DNA of 64,000 nucleotides, from the NCBI RefSeq assembly GCF_000758165.1, contig NZ_JNUP01000071.1, positions 136,853 to 200,852 on the forward strand. The letters run 5' to 3'. This document shows, in pieces, positions 52,491 through 60,804 of this stretch; the first letter of the stretch is position 1; every line of letters starts with the position of its first letter. A model generated the notes under the pieces. That model ran no database searches. It saw nothing but the letters and a program-made list of their open reading frames with translations, and had not been told where the DNA came from. The DNA is from Spirochaeta lutea (GTDB lineage Bacteria; Spirochaetota; Spirochaetia; DSM-27196; Salinispiraceae). Both the position numbers and the translations under genes were made by a program.

Positions 52491-53729
52491 ATGAGAACAT
52501 TCTGGGCACTCATAGTTTTTATCTTCATAAACCAGGTGGCCATTTATGCCTCGGGTTCTAAAGAGGATTCTGCAGCTTCACCAGAAGAGATGAGATTTTC
52601 CTCAGTAGTTGCAGAGATAACTCCACCTATCGAAATACCTGCACTCGGTTTTACCCGAACTACAGGTAAACAAAATGAAGGACTTGATCATCTGCTATCA
52701 GAAGTTAAGGAACTCATTAGTGCCTCTCCGGGGAAAGACTATTTCTCCGAGAATTTAGTGGTTTTGTTTCCTCAAACACAATTCTTACTAGATATATCTA
52801 CCCCCGATGTAGCAAATGACTTTATCGAAGTGCAGGATTCCACTGTATTTTATCTACCCCGATATATTTATAGTCCAAATGAGCAAAGAAGACTCCACCG
52901 GATTGATCTCCGAACCGGAGAGACTAAAATCCTACCGTTCTCAAACCCAATCTTTTTAGAGCAATACCGTAGAGATGTTCATGTCTGGTATGACCATGGT
53001 AATCTTATTGAGAATCTTATAAACACTGATGGACAATACCCCCTAAGAGTATCACCACAAATAGAGAACCCTTCGGTACAGGTCTCATTGTTTGACTCTT
53101 TTCCAATGCAACCTGCGGTGGTTAATGAGGACTTGATAATAGTGAATCCAGTATACGGTAAGGATCCATTAGATATTCGAATTCACCGAACCAATATTCT
53201 TGATATAACAGAACCATACCAGAATTATTCGGTTATCAACCCAATCATGAAGATTGATGACCCTAATAGATTTCCACTGACCGGAATTTCATCTGATGGC
53301 AGTACAGTAGCCTGGGCTGATTTTCATTCAAATGTTTATATTTTTAATACTCAAAAACACAGCGTTTCTATACTGCCACTACGTGAGGAAGGGAAATCAG
53401 TAGAAGATGTCCCAAATAATCATGAGTATGAGAACATCCTGCTTCCTCCTCATTCCAGTATATCCGTTTCAGATACTAATACGTTATTCCTCCTTGCTCC
53501 CACCACACAAGGAATAACAGAGAACCTGGCCGTCAGTTTCCTTACCGAAATTGATTTACATGAGAAGAGGTTTGTGAGGCTCTTCATTTTGGTAGGTGAG
53601 GGTATTGGAAAAATCGCTCTTAACCGTGAGACAAATACACTGGTAACAATCGGAAATCTGATACCCTGGAGTCCCCAGGACTCAACTGACCGAACAGTGT
53701 TACAAACCTACCGCATGCCGGTTCGTTAA
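52491..53729 (+). CDS. Exported protein of unknown function with propeller-like repeats
   Basis: A 412-residue protein. The ATG at 52491 gives a good signal peptide (MRTFWALIVFIFINQVAIYA) with AAAGG upstream; starts at 52476 and 52440 are possible. The mature part begins SGSKEDSAASPEE. Segments such as RRLHRIDLRTGETKILPF and ISSDGSTVAWADFHSNVYIF look like beta-propeller blades. No enzyme motif was seen. It follows the A8-tract gene by about 97 bases within the AT-rich island and has no partner gene. Confidence 0.7.
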   Translation: MRTFWALIVFIFINQVAIYASGSKEDSAASPEEMRFSSVVAEITPPIEIPALGFTRTTGKQNEGLDHLLSEVKELISASPGKDYFSENLVVLFPQTQFLLDISTPDVANDFIEVQDSTVFYLPRYIYSPNEQRRLHRIDLRTGETKILPFSNPIFLEQYRRDVHVWYDHGNLIENLINTDGQYPLRVSPQIENPSVQVSLFDSFPMQPAVVNEDLIIVNPVYGKDPLDIRIHRTNILDITEPYQNYSVINPIMKIDDPNRFPLTGISSDGSTVAWADFHSNVYIFNTQKHSVSILPLREEGKSVEDVPNNHEYENILLPPHSSISVSDTNTLFLLAPTTQGITENLAVSFLTEIDLHEKRFVRLFILVGEGIGKIALNRETNTLVTIGNLIPWSPQDSTDRTVLQTYRMPVR

Positions 53730-53859
53730 CCTGTCCATGTCCCTGACAAATGGACTTTATCTTTCTTTATCGTCCCATTGGGCCCCCTTCTGCCAACATA
53801 GAAGTCACCCAAGAAGTAAGCCTTCCACCATCACCTGTGTCAAAAGTCGCACTAACCTT

Positions 53860-53899
53860 CGAAAGAATCGGGTCTCAAATTTAGGCGCCGATTCTTTCG
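53860..53899. repeat. 12-bp perfect inverted repeat
   Basis: CGAAAGAATCGG (53860-53871) and CCGATTCTTTCG (53888-53899) flank a 16-base loop. Only TAAATTTT follows, so it is a weak terminator at best. It is the only structure besides a decayed MITE end in the 53730-54073 gap, and lies at the AT-rich to GC-rich boundary. Confidence 0.8.
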
Positions 53900-53934
53900 T
53901 AAATTTTGGCGCTATTTGACAACCAGAACTATCC

Positions 53935-53951
53935 GTACAGCCTTTTGCGCC
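53935..53951 (+). mobile_element. Possible MITE terminus remnant
   Basis: GTACAGCCTTTTGCGCC resembles the element's right end (TACAACCTTTTGCGCAC). No other part of the element is recognisable nearby. Confidence 0.3.
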
Positions 53952-54073
53952 CGATCTCATGCCTGCATCCCCGGGCGGATGGCCGCCGGACTTGTCATGA
54001 TCCCCTCCTGAGGCTACCCTGGATGTATCGATCACCCGGGCTTGGACAGCCCCGGATAGAAGGAATCTTGCCC

Positions 54074-54496
54074 ATGACCATCCATCAGCGAACCATAACC
54101 CTGCCGCCCCATCCCCGGGGGTTCCATCTGATCACCAGGATCATTCAGAACCAGATGCCGGAATTATCCACCATCCAAGCCGGCCTGGCCCACATCCATA
54201 TTTTACACACCAGTGCCAGTCTCACCCTGAACGAAAACGCCGATCCGGATGTCCGGCAAGATATGGAAACCATCTTTAACCACCTGGTTCCCGAGAACAG
54301 CCGGGACTACATCCATACCATGGAAGGATCTGACGATATGCCCGCCCATGCTAAGGCAAGCATTCTGGGAAGCTCAGTCACCCTGCCCATTACCCAAGGA
54401 CGGTTTGCCCTGGGCACCTGGCAGGGAATATACCTCTGTGAACACCGCAACCGCGGGGGCTCCCGCAGCTTGGTTATTACCCTTTTCGGGAACTGA
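54074..54496 (+). CDS. yjbQ: YjbQ/UPF0047 family protein
   Basis: A 140-residue cytoplasmic protein of the YjbQ family, reported to have weak thiamine-phosphate synthase-like activity; the true role is unsettled. Conserved blocks are HTSASLTLNENADPDV, MPAHAKASILGSS and GTWQGIYLCEHR. ATG 54074 matches the family start and has AAGGA nine bases upstream. The longer upstream frame is not conserved. It is monocistronic between the AT-rich island and the MMPL gene, whose 3' end it faces. Confidence 0.92.
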   Translation: MTIHQRTITLPPHPRGFHLITRIIQNQMPELSTIQAGLAHIHILHTSASLTLNENADPDVRQDMETIFNHLVPENSRDYIHTMEGSDDMPAHAKASILGSSVTLPITQGRFALGTWQGIYLCEHRNRGGSRSLVITLFGN

Positions 54497-54603
54497 GATT
54501 GACGCTACCATCCGAGCATTCCCTGGTGCGCCTAGGGTGACTCGGTACGCACCAAGGAGCGGCACAGCCAGGCCTTCATCCAGCCCCCTACTGTCCCTCG
54601 GGA

Positions 54604-56781
54604 TTACCCAAGCGGCTGGTCCGCCGGGGGCTCCTTTCGGGCGCCCAGGAGGGTTGGAAGCAGGGATAGACTCAGAAAGGCGCTGAGAACCATGGTTAGC
54701 CACATGAGCTGGGAGAGGGTTACGTGAATCTGGAAGGGCGATAGAATCATCACCGAAAACCCCACCGCAAGCCCCAGGGCATTGGCTAACACCGGCGTGG
54801 CCACGTAGTCCAGGGCCTCACCAGCGGGACGGTTGCTTCCGGACTTCTTGAGGTAGCGGTACATGGAGATGTAGTGAATCGCATAATCAATGCCCACCCC
54901 CAGGGTGAGCCCGGTCATAATACTGGTAACAACACTCAAGGCGGTTCCGGTCCATCCGAGAAAGCCGAAGAGGGCTGCCAGGGTAACCAGGATGGGCAGG
55001 ACGCTCACCAGGCCAAGTTTAAGGCTCCGCTGGGTTAGGATGGTCAGGAGCCCGACCAGGACAGCGGCAAGAGCCAGGGATGAGAGTTGTTGGGGGATGA
55101 TTTTATCGTTTAACTCCTTCATAGCGAAGGCCGTACCAACGGTGCTCATCCGGAGACCGTGGTCTTCTGCAACCTCGGTCGTAACCCCTATGAACCGGGC
55201 GAGGGTTGCATCATCCAGGTTGGGTAGAAAGAAAATCCCCCTTCCCAGCCCCTCCGTGCCGATAAACTGACCCTCCAACCCGGGGTTCATATCTTTGAGC
55301 CGGCTATACAGCATTTCTGCGGCGAAGGCCTGCTGAGGATAGCCTTCGGTCCCCATAAAGACCTGGGATGCGCCGGATAAAACCCGGTAGAGTGAGAGCC
55401 CGGGAACCGGCGGATTCTGGGATTCCAAACGCTCATGCAGATCCAGAAGAGCTGCGGCCGCGGTTTGATCCAGGGGATTATCACCGGGCAGTTCAAACAG
55501 CACCGAGACCGGCATGGTACTGCCGGTAACATCGGAAATCAGTTCAATGCCCCGGCGCAGATCCGTGCCCGGTTTATACATATCCAACATGGAGAAATCC
55601 GAGTGCAGCCGCAGGGTGCCGGGCACAGCGATCCCTAGAATGACCAGGGTCAACACCACCGCAGGGATGCCCGTAAGCCGGGGAAACACACCCGACAAGC
55701 CCCTTCCCGCCCGGCGGGGAGACCGTTTTTTCAGGGGTTTCTGGTGGAGGAGCAGGATCGGCAGCACGATCCAGGTTGCCAGCCCGGCTATGACCATACC
55801 GGTCGCTGCAGCCACCGCCATCTGACGCACCGCGGCGGAATCAATCACCATGAGAGACAAAAACCCCGCCATTGTCGTGACCGTGGTGAGAATAACAGGA
55901 ACCCCTACAGCCCCCAGGGTGCGGTTAATAGCATCACGGTTGGTTTTACCCTCACCCAAGAGATCCATGACATGGCTGGTAATATGCAGACCGTCAGCGC
56001 TTCCTAGGACGATAATAAATATCGGCGCGAGGACCGTCATTACCGAAATCGTCCCCCACAACCAGCTCAACAGCCCGAGGGTAAGGACCCCGCCGAGGAC
56101 GGCGGGAATCATGGACAGGATGGTGGCCCGAAAACTGCCTATCCGAAACCGGAACACCCCAAGTAACAGGATGACCGCAGCCGGGGGAAGAATGAGCAGA
56201 ACCTGCCAAATGTAATCGAAAATCTTCGCCTGGAGGTACAACTCCCCGGAGATGGCATACTCCAGCTCCCGATCGGCCAGTTCCCCCTCCAGAACCCGAA
56301 CAAAGTCAGTTATTGCCGTTTCCGAGTTCGGCACTATCCGGAGCAGGGTCCAGACCTGGGAGGATTCCAGGTCGGCCCGGGGATAGGTCAGGGGGCGGCC
56401 TGAGGCGGTTTCCATCAGGGAAATAATGCGCCCTTGCATAACCGCCGGTTCCTCGCTGAAACCCCGGGGTACCGGCCCCAGGGCAGATTCAACCTCGGGT
56501 AATCGCTCAAGATCCGCAGCCAGATACTCCGCGGTGGTCAGCGGGGCCTCCGAGGATAGGGAAACCATGAGAATAAGCTCATCCGCGCTTCCAAATGCCT
56601 CCTCCAAGCGTTGGATGCCTTTCATATTGGGGGAATCCGGAGGCATAAAAACCGAGAAATCGCTGTCAATTCTAACCTGGCCGATTCCGACCAGGGCGGT
56701 AATCACCAGAAGCCCGGTTATCACCAAGAATACCCGTCCCCGGCGCTGCATAGTTTCGGTAAATCTGTCAATCCTCATCAT
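54604..56781 (-). CDS. MMPL/RND-superfamily permease
   Basis: A 725-residue inner-membrane transporter of the MMPL/HpnN-like branch. It has two repeats, each with a large extracytoplasmic loop and a helix cluster. The first block is RIDSDFSVFMPPDSPNMKG. Central helices contain VLGSADGLHITSHVMDLL and GLTLGVGIDYAIHYISMYR, with the conserved Asp of this superfamily. Such proteins carry lipids or hydrophobic compounds. It overlaps the upstream TetR gene by 14 bases, so expression is probably induced by its cargo. No adaptor or outer-membrane partner is adjacent. Confidence 0.9.
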   Translation of the reverse strand: MMRIDRFTETMQRRGRVFLVITGLLVITALVGIGQVRIDSDFSVFMPPDSPNMKGIQRLEEAFGSADELILMVSLSSEAPLTTAEYLAADLERLPEVESALGPVPRGFSEEPAVMQGRIISLMETASGRPLTYPRADLESSQVWTLLRIVPNSETAITDFVRVLEGELADRELEYAISGELYLQAKIFDYIWQVLLILPPAAVILLLGVFRFRIGSFRATILSMIPAVLGGVLTLGLLSWLWGTISVMTVLAPIFIIVLGSADGLHITSHVMDLLGEGKTNRDAINRTLGAVGVPVILTTVTTMAGFLSLMVIDSAAVRQMAVAAATGMVIAGLATWIVLPILLLHQKPLKKRSPRRAGRGLSGVFPRLTGIPAVVLTLVILGIAVPGTLRLHSDFSMLDMYKPGTDLRRGIELISDVTGSTMPVSVLFELPGDNPLDQTAAAALLDLHERLESQNPPVPGLSLYRVLSGASQVFMGTEGYPQQAFAAEMLYSRLKDMNPGLEGQFIGTEGLGRGIFFLPNLDDATLARFIGVTTEVAEDHGLRMSTVGTAFAMKELNDKIIPQQLSSLALAAVLVGLLTILTQRSLKLGLVSVLPILVTLAALFGFLGWTGTALSVVTSIMTGLTLGVGIDYAIHYISMYRYLKKSGSNRPAGEALDYVATPVLANALGLAVGFSVMILSPFQIHVTLSQLMWLTMVLSAFLSLSLLPTLLGARKEPPADQPLG

Positions 56782-57355
56782 CTGGGTCTCCCGTTAATCC
56801 CCGGACAATGATGTCCGCGGTGTATGTCAAAAACTGGTCCGTGTTTACTCCAAGAAGTATGATCGGTTCAGGTAAGACAAAGCTATTCAGAACCGAAACG
56901 ATAAATGAATATTGAAAATCCAGGGGAATGTCACGGCGGATCTGGTTTCGCTGGCGAGCCGGTTTCAGAATAGTGGTAAGTGTCTCATTCATAATTCGGG
57001 CCCGGATGGAAAAAATAAGTTCCCACAGCGCCGGGTCCCGATCCTTCAGTAGATTCAGAGCCGGCAGATTAATCCCCGATACATTCCGCTTAATAATCTC
57101 CAGGTATCCCCTAAGCCGCCGGGTAAAGCTCCAATCCTCGCTCTCACGAAGAAAGGGCTTGATCTGCGATTCGATTTGTTCAAAAAACCATACCACCACA
57201 GCCTTATTGAGCTGCTCACGAGAAGAAAACTCCTGGTAGAGGGTTTTCTTGCTGATTCCCAATGATCTGCACAGCTCATCCAGGCTTTGGGATGAAAATC
57301 CCATCCCGAGAAAGCGCTGGGCAGCAGCCCGCAGTATCTTCTCCCTAACATCCAT
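56768..57355 (-). CDS. TetR-family transcriptional regulator
   Basis: A 195-residue repressor with N-terminal helix-turn-helix (ILRAAAQRFLGMGFSSQSLDELCRSLGISKKTLYQEFSSRE). It is cotranscribed with the MMPL permease, whose start it overlaps, so it likely represses that transporter until a ligand binds. No Shine-Dalgarno precedes ATG 57355. An operator abuts the start codon, giving a leaderless arrangement like that of the TetR gene at 10185. Confidence 0.9.
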   Translation of the reverse strand: MDVREKILRAAAQRFLGMGFSSQSLDELCRSLGISKKTLYQEFSSREQLNKAVVVWFFEQIESQIKPFLRESEDWSFTRRLRGYLEIIKRNVSGINLPALNLLKDRDPALWELIFSIRARIMNETLTTILKPARQRNQIRRDIPLDFQYSFIVSVLNSFVLPEPIILLGVNTDQFLTYTADIIVRGLTGDPDDED

Positions 57356-57391
57356 GGAAACAATTTTCGTTCATTTCGTTTCCTCTGTCAA
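57356..57391 (-). promoter_or_regulatory. Promoter and operator of the TetR-MMPL unit
   Basis: On the minus strand TTGACA (57386-57391) and GAAAAT (57363-57368) are 17 bp apart. A 28-bp imperfect dyad with arms GGAAAC and GTTTCC (57356-57383) fills the spacer and -10. The transcript would start at about the ATG, so it would be leaderless and autorepressed. Confidence 0.7.
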
Positions 57392-57497
57392 CACTCTACA
57401 CCCAACTCACAACTTGTACCAGTCTGCAGTCCCCAGTCACCCACTAACTACCCCCCGTCGACCCGATCACGATAGTCCAGGAAACACAAAACACAAT

Positions 57498-57525
57498 AAA
57501 AAAGGCCGCCCCGGGTGGAGCGGCC
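57498..57525 (-). terminator. Rho-independent terminator on the minus strand
   Basis: On the minus strand GGCCGCTCC pairs with GGGGCGGCC across a four-base loop, followed by six T. It ends whatever is transcribed from the 57535-57998 side and shields the TetR promoter. Confidence 0.85.
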
Positions 57526-57534
57526 GTGAAATAA

Positions 57535-57567
57535 TTAGAGGCTCTCACCCCTTTGCCAAACAATCAT
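57535..57567 (-). CDS. Possible 10-residue peptide (MIVWQRGESL) before a terminator
   Basis: A strong Shine-Dalgarno (AAGGAGGTG, five-base gap) precedes ATG at 57567; ten codons follow to TAA, then the terminator ten bases later. Its ATG overlaps the stop of a 144-codon frame on the same strand (57564-57998). I do not trust that frame because it runs through a MITE-like element. The peptide may be a real small gene or a leader. No homology was recognised. Confidence 0.35.
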   Translation of the reverse strand: MIVWQRGESL

Positions 57568-57728
57568 AAAGCACCTCCTTCTCCCCGAATCCCTAAGGCC
57601 GGAGACAGTAACATCGCATCGATACGTTGCTTCACTATCGCATTAAACCATGGAGGAAAAAAGGGAAAGTTTGGTTGGAATTGCACGGACCCGGGGGGAC
57701 GGCAGTGCTTGGGGGTTTTTGCCTTCGG

Positions 57729-57834
57729 TAGTGCGCAAAAGACTGTAACGTTGCCTACCTCCTGCGCTACCCCTGGGGCCGACCCGCGGGTTGTTCCGCT
57801 ATATCCGGTGTTGTTTACAACCTTTTGCGCACTA
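57729..57834 (-). mobile_element. MITE-like inverted-repeat element, complete copy, reverse orientation
   Basis: A 106-bp copy. Read on the minus strand it begins TAGTGCGCAAAAGGTTGTAA and contains ACACCGGATATAGCGG and GGCCCCAGGGGTAGCGC, as in the 31170 copy. Its other end is GTTACAGTCTTTTGCGCACTA. The region 57568-58112 contains no convincing protein gene apart from this element. Confidence 0.85.
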
Positions 57835-58112
57835 AGTTTGCCTTCCAGAAATCCCGGGAAAATTCTGCAACCCGTGAGTTGTATACCTTCCTTCGTACCT
57901 AAAAGGTGGCAAGGCCGCCCCTGGGCGGCACTCATGCCGGGTTCGGCCCCAAGAAAGCACCGCCGTATCCTGCGCCGGTCACTACCCTTGGCGCGCAAAG
58001 AATAATCCCCGGTCTCAAGGCGAAAAAACGATTAGATTTAATCTCTCCGGTATACGCATCCCCTTCCTCCCGCTATACTAGCTTCATCATCCAAGCCGAA
58101 CAGGAGGTACAT

Positions 58113-58184
58113 ATGAGAATGTCTTACCATCCCATCACCACCATCACATGGTTCGTATCCTGCCTTGGAGCCGACGTATTGTAG
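58113..58184 (+). CDS. Possible 23-residue small protein
   Basis: ATG 58113 follows AGGAGGT at six bases. It reads 23 codons (MRMSYHPITTITWFVSCLGA and three more) to TAG. TATACT at 58073-58078 may be a -10; no good -35 is present. It lies ahead of the CD3324-like gene by 144 bases. No homologue was recognised. Confidence 0.4.
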   Translation: MRMSYHPITTITWFVSCLGADVL

Positions 58185-58328
58185 TTGATCGAAAACCTCG
58201 GTCATCGTAATGCGGGCAATGGCGTTGTAACGGCGCATCCCCAGACTACCTGAGATAGCCACGCTACCCTATCCAATCCAGTGCACTAGGATTACGGACC
58301 CTCGCTTATGCAGCCACGAGGAGAAATC

Positions 58329-58625
58329 GTGTCCTATAGAAACGCTAAAACCATACTGCCCAAAGATCTTTTACAGGAGATTCAGAAGTACATACAAGGT
58401 GAGCAGATTTACATTCCGCGACGATCCGGAGAAAAGCTCGGGTGGGGAATGAAAAACGGATCCCGCCCCATGATAGCAGAGAGAAACCGGGAAATTCGAA
58501 GGTTGAAATCTCAAGGGATGTCCCTAAGCGAGCTCGCCGATTCGTTCTCATTGTCCACCGACTCAATCCGCAAGATTGTCTATCCCGGGTTTTCAGATTC
58601 CTGTGACCCGCCATCTCCGGAGTAG
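58329..58625 (+). CDS. CD3324-family helix-turn-helix protein
   Basis: A 98-residue protein that opens VSYRNAKTILPKDLLQEIQKY, as in the CD3324 family best known from clostridia. The middle has IYIPRRSGEKLGWG. The C-terminus is a resolvase-like helix-turn-helix (EIRRLKSQGMSLSELADSFSLSTDSIRKI). I choose GTG 58329 (GAGGAG six bases upstream) over ATG 58308 because the family begins at SYRNAK. It probably binds DNA, but the role is unknown. The family is common in Firmicutes, so transfer is possible. Confidence 0.8.
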   Translation: MSYRNAKTILPKDLLQEIQKYIQGEQIYIPRRSGEKLGWGMKNGSRPMIAERNREIRRLKSQGMSLSELADSFSLSTDSIRKIVYPGFSDSCDPPSPE

Positions 58626-58701
58626 GATATGGAATAACCGGCACAGGTCAGCCCCGGAGCCTCCGGACAAGGGTTTCTCGGTAAGGATCCCCCTTTAATC
58701 C

Positions 58702-59277
58702 TCACCGGTCCCCTGTCCGCCTGGTGTACCGGTACAGACCAAAAACCACCAGAGCGAGCAGTCCAAGGCCGAGCAGGAGGAATTTTGCCAGGGTAAAACC
58801 GCCGGCTGCGCCCAGCCAGGCAAGCGATATCCGGGGGAATCCAAGCAGGCTCAGGTCGATAATCAGGTTTTCGATGATGTCGCATAGCCCGGCAGCCAGG
58901 GGCAACAGGGCGAGGAAGGAAACCGGGGTAGGCAGCCGACTTTCCCGGATCTGCCGGCGGATGAGAATCCCCAGGCTGGGGTAGAGGGCCAGGGCGAAGA
59001 GGTAATCCAAACAATGGAATACCAGGTACTCGATCCTCCCCCGGTCTCCCAGGTCTGTAAGCACCTGCCCTGCGGTCTGCCCGGTGTAGCCGAATCGTAC
59101 ATCCAGGGACTGGGCCGACTCAAACCCCAGAAGGCCGAAGAGCCCTACAGCCATGAGGATGTACAAAATCACCGCACCGGCGCCGAGAACCAGGAGAATT
59201 CTGAGTTCACGGTCGAAGCGCGGTTCTGTCCCGTCAGATGCGGATGGGTCTGGGCGGCGGTCGGTTTTATTGCGCAT
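58702..59277 (-). CDS. Four-helix membrane protein of unknown function
   Basis: A 191-residue protein with a hydrophilic N-terminus and four hydrophobic segments, starting ILLVLGAGAVILYILMAVGLFGLLG and ending FLLLGLGLLALVVFGLYRYTRR. Residues between helices include DYLFALALYPSLGILIRR and GLCDIIENLIIDLSLLG. No family was recognised. It lies 24 bases downstream of the methyltransferase stop on the same strand and may be cotranscribed. Confidence 0.75.
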   Translation of the reverse strand: MRNKTDRRPDPSASDGTEPRFDRELRILLVLGAGAVILYILMAVGLFGLLGFESAQSLDVRFGYTGQTAGQVLTDLGDRGRIEYLVFHCLDYLFALALYPSLGILIRRQIRESRLPTPVSFLALLPLAAGLCDIIENLIIDLSLLGFPRISLAWLGAAGGFTLAKFLLLGLGLLALVVFGLYRYTRRTGDR

Positions 59278-59301
59278 ACTAATCCCCTTACAACTCGGAA
59301 T

Positions 59302-60438
59302 TTAGCGGATCGTTTGGGTTCGCAGACTCGTAATTGGCGCCGGCTGGCGGTAGTACGTGGTAAACCGTCCCCGGTGTAGGTCCAGGACACCCCTATCGGC
59401 CTGGGCAAAGCGGAGATCCCGCTCCTGGGCGGTAATAACGGGGATGTCGTAAAACTCGTTGTGATGGGAGAAGGTCTTACCCTGATCAAGTCTGCGCCGG
59501 ACGAATTCGCTATGAGCGGCAAGACGGCCCCGGGGTATGTCGGATAACAGAGGAACCGCAGCCTCCAAGGTCCTCAGGCCGTAGTTGCCGATGGAGGATT
59601 CCAGTTCATATCCAACGCTGTTGCGCCCCAGGGCGAGGGCGGCCTGACTGGTGGTTCCGATGCCCCAGAAGGGATCCAGAACGGTATCTCCCTGTACGCT
59701 GAACATGGAAATGAGTCGAAAGGGGATTTCAAAGGGATAGGCAGCACTGCGGCTTCGGGCCAACAACCCTTCGGAAAAGTGGTTAGACGCGCCTGAGGCG
59801 TTAGAATCCCCGGAGGGTAGAGACCCCAGAATCTGCTTGGCCCCCCCGATCTCCCAGAGATCGCTGAACCACTTATTTCGCTCTTCCCAGAAATAAGCGC
59901 TGACCCTGCGGTTGTATTTTTCTTCGGGGCTTTTAAAAACCCGGTGCCCACCCTTGCGGAGGATGAGAATGTACTCGTGTTCCAGGGTAACGTAGGCGCC
60001 TCCGGGAAGCATGCCCGATCCCATGAACTTGTTGGGGGCGTTGGTGGGTTTCCGCCAGAGAACGGCGGGGAGGCTTTGGAAGCCCAGGGACAGGGCTGCG
60101 CTGAGAATCCTGGCGTGATTTGCATATAATTGGAAATGCCCCCCCAGTTTGCGTGTTGCATCTCCAATATTCACGCAGAGGATTCCGCCGGGAGACAGGA
60201 CTCGGAAGCATTCCTTCCACACCCTATCCAAGAGCCCGTGCATAGCCTCAAAGGCCTCAGGTCCCCGGGCCGCTCCAAGGGCCCGCTGAATCGCTGTATC
60301 TTCATGAGAAAGCTGGTCGTCCCACATGGCAATCATGGGATAGGGCGGACTGGTGACCACCAGGTGCACTGATTGGTCATCCAGATCGGTCATGGAGGTG
60401 GAGCTTCCGATGCATAATGTATGTTGCGTCTGCTCCAT
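59302..60438 (-). CDS. Site-specific DNA methyltransferase (SPPY type), orphan
   Basis: Methylates an exocyclic amino group on DNA. The catalytic motif is TSPPYPM near the start. The SAM-binding motif DPFWGIGTTSQAALALGRNSVGYEL is near residue 270, so the order is the beta class. SPPY is typical of N4-cytosine enzymes, but N6-adenine cannot be excluded. No restriction endonuclease or specificity subunit is adjacent. The ATG at 60438 is favoured. Another ATG at 60462 would add eight codons through a G8 tract, and neither has a normal Shine-Dalgarno. Confidence 0.88.
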   Translation of the reverse strand: MEQTQHTLCIGSSTSMTDLDDQSVHLVVTSPPYPMIAMWDDQLSHEDTAIQRALGAARGPEAFEAMHGLLDRVWKECFRVLSPGGILCVNIGDATRKLGGHFQLYANHARILSAALSLGFQSLPAVLWRKPTNAPNKFMGSGMLPGGAYVTLEHEYILILRKGGHRVFKSPEEKYNRRVSAYFWEERNKWFSDLWEIGGAKQILGSLPSGDSNASGASNHFSEGLLARSRSAAYPFEIPFRLISMFSVQGDTVLDPFWGIGTTSQAALALGRNSVGYELESSIGNYGLRTLEAAVPLLSDIPRGRLAAHSEFVRRRLDQGKTFSHHNEFYDIPVITAQERDLRFAQADRGVLDLHRGRFTTYYRQPAPITSLRTQTIR

Positions 60439-60690
60439 TGTCCCCCCCCAGTTGGTGCCCATATCCCGGCCATGGACTGCCGTCTTTCAGGGTGTAAGGC
60501 ATCCATGCTCGTTCATCAGAATCGAAACCCGGAACCGTTCTGCAGTGTTCCTGGTCAGATCCTAGAGCAGAGTATAAAAGGGGTTTCCAGAAATGTCTAG
60601 CGGTTTTTGGGGAGTGGAGAAAGAAGATGTCCGGTTCCGGAATGAGTATGCCGGGTACCGTCCCCGGTGAAAGCCCGGGGTCAGCCGCCG

Positions 60691-60760
60691 GGCTTCTGAA
60701 TCAAGGCTTCTGAATCAAGGCTTCTGAATCAAGGCTTCTGAATCAAGGCTTCTGGCTCAG
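60691..60760. repeat. 14-bp tandem repeat, five units
   Basis: GGCTTCTGAATCAA is repeated four times exactly and a fifth time with changes (GGCTTCTGGCTCAG). It lies just after the 3' end of the MutS-like gene. The rest of the 342-bp gap 60463-60804 shows no gene. The unit is not a multiple of three. It is a candidate variable-number marker. Confidence 0.92.
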
Positions 60761-60804
60761 GGGCTCTCCGTACCGCCGGGGGTGCGGAATCGGAAGGTCC
60801 GGGG

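Noticed and set aside
53906-54073. N-terminal extension of YjbQ by 56 residues
   Set aside because: The family starts at the ATG 54074 and the extension contains a decayed MITE end.
57564-57998. A 144-codon minus-strand frame ending at the 10-codon ORF
   Set aside because: It runs through a MITE-like element and the rest shows no conserved motif; its frame is probably accidental.
60691-60760. Possible CRISPR array
   Set aside because: The units are head-to-tail without spacers, so it is a plain tandem repeat.
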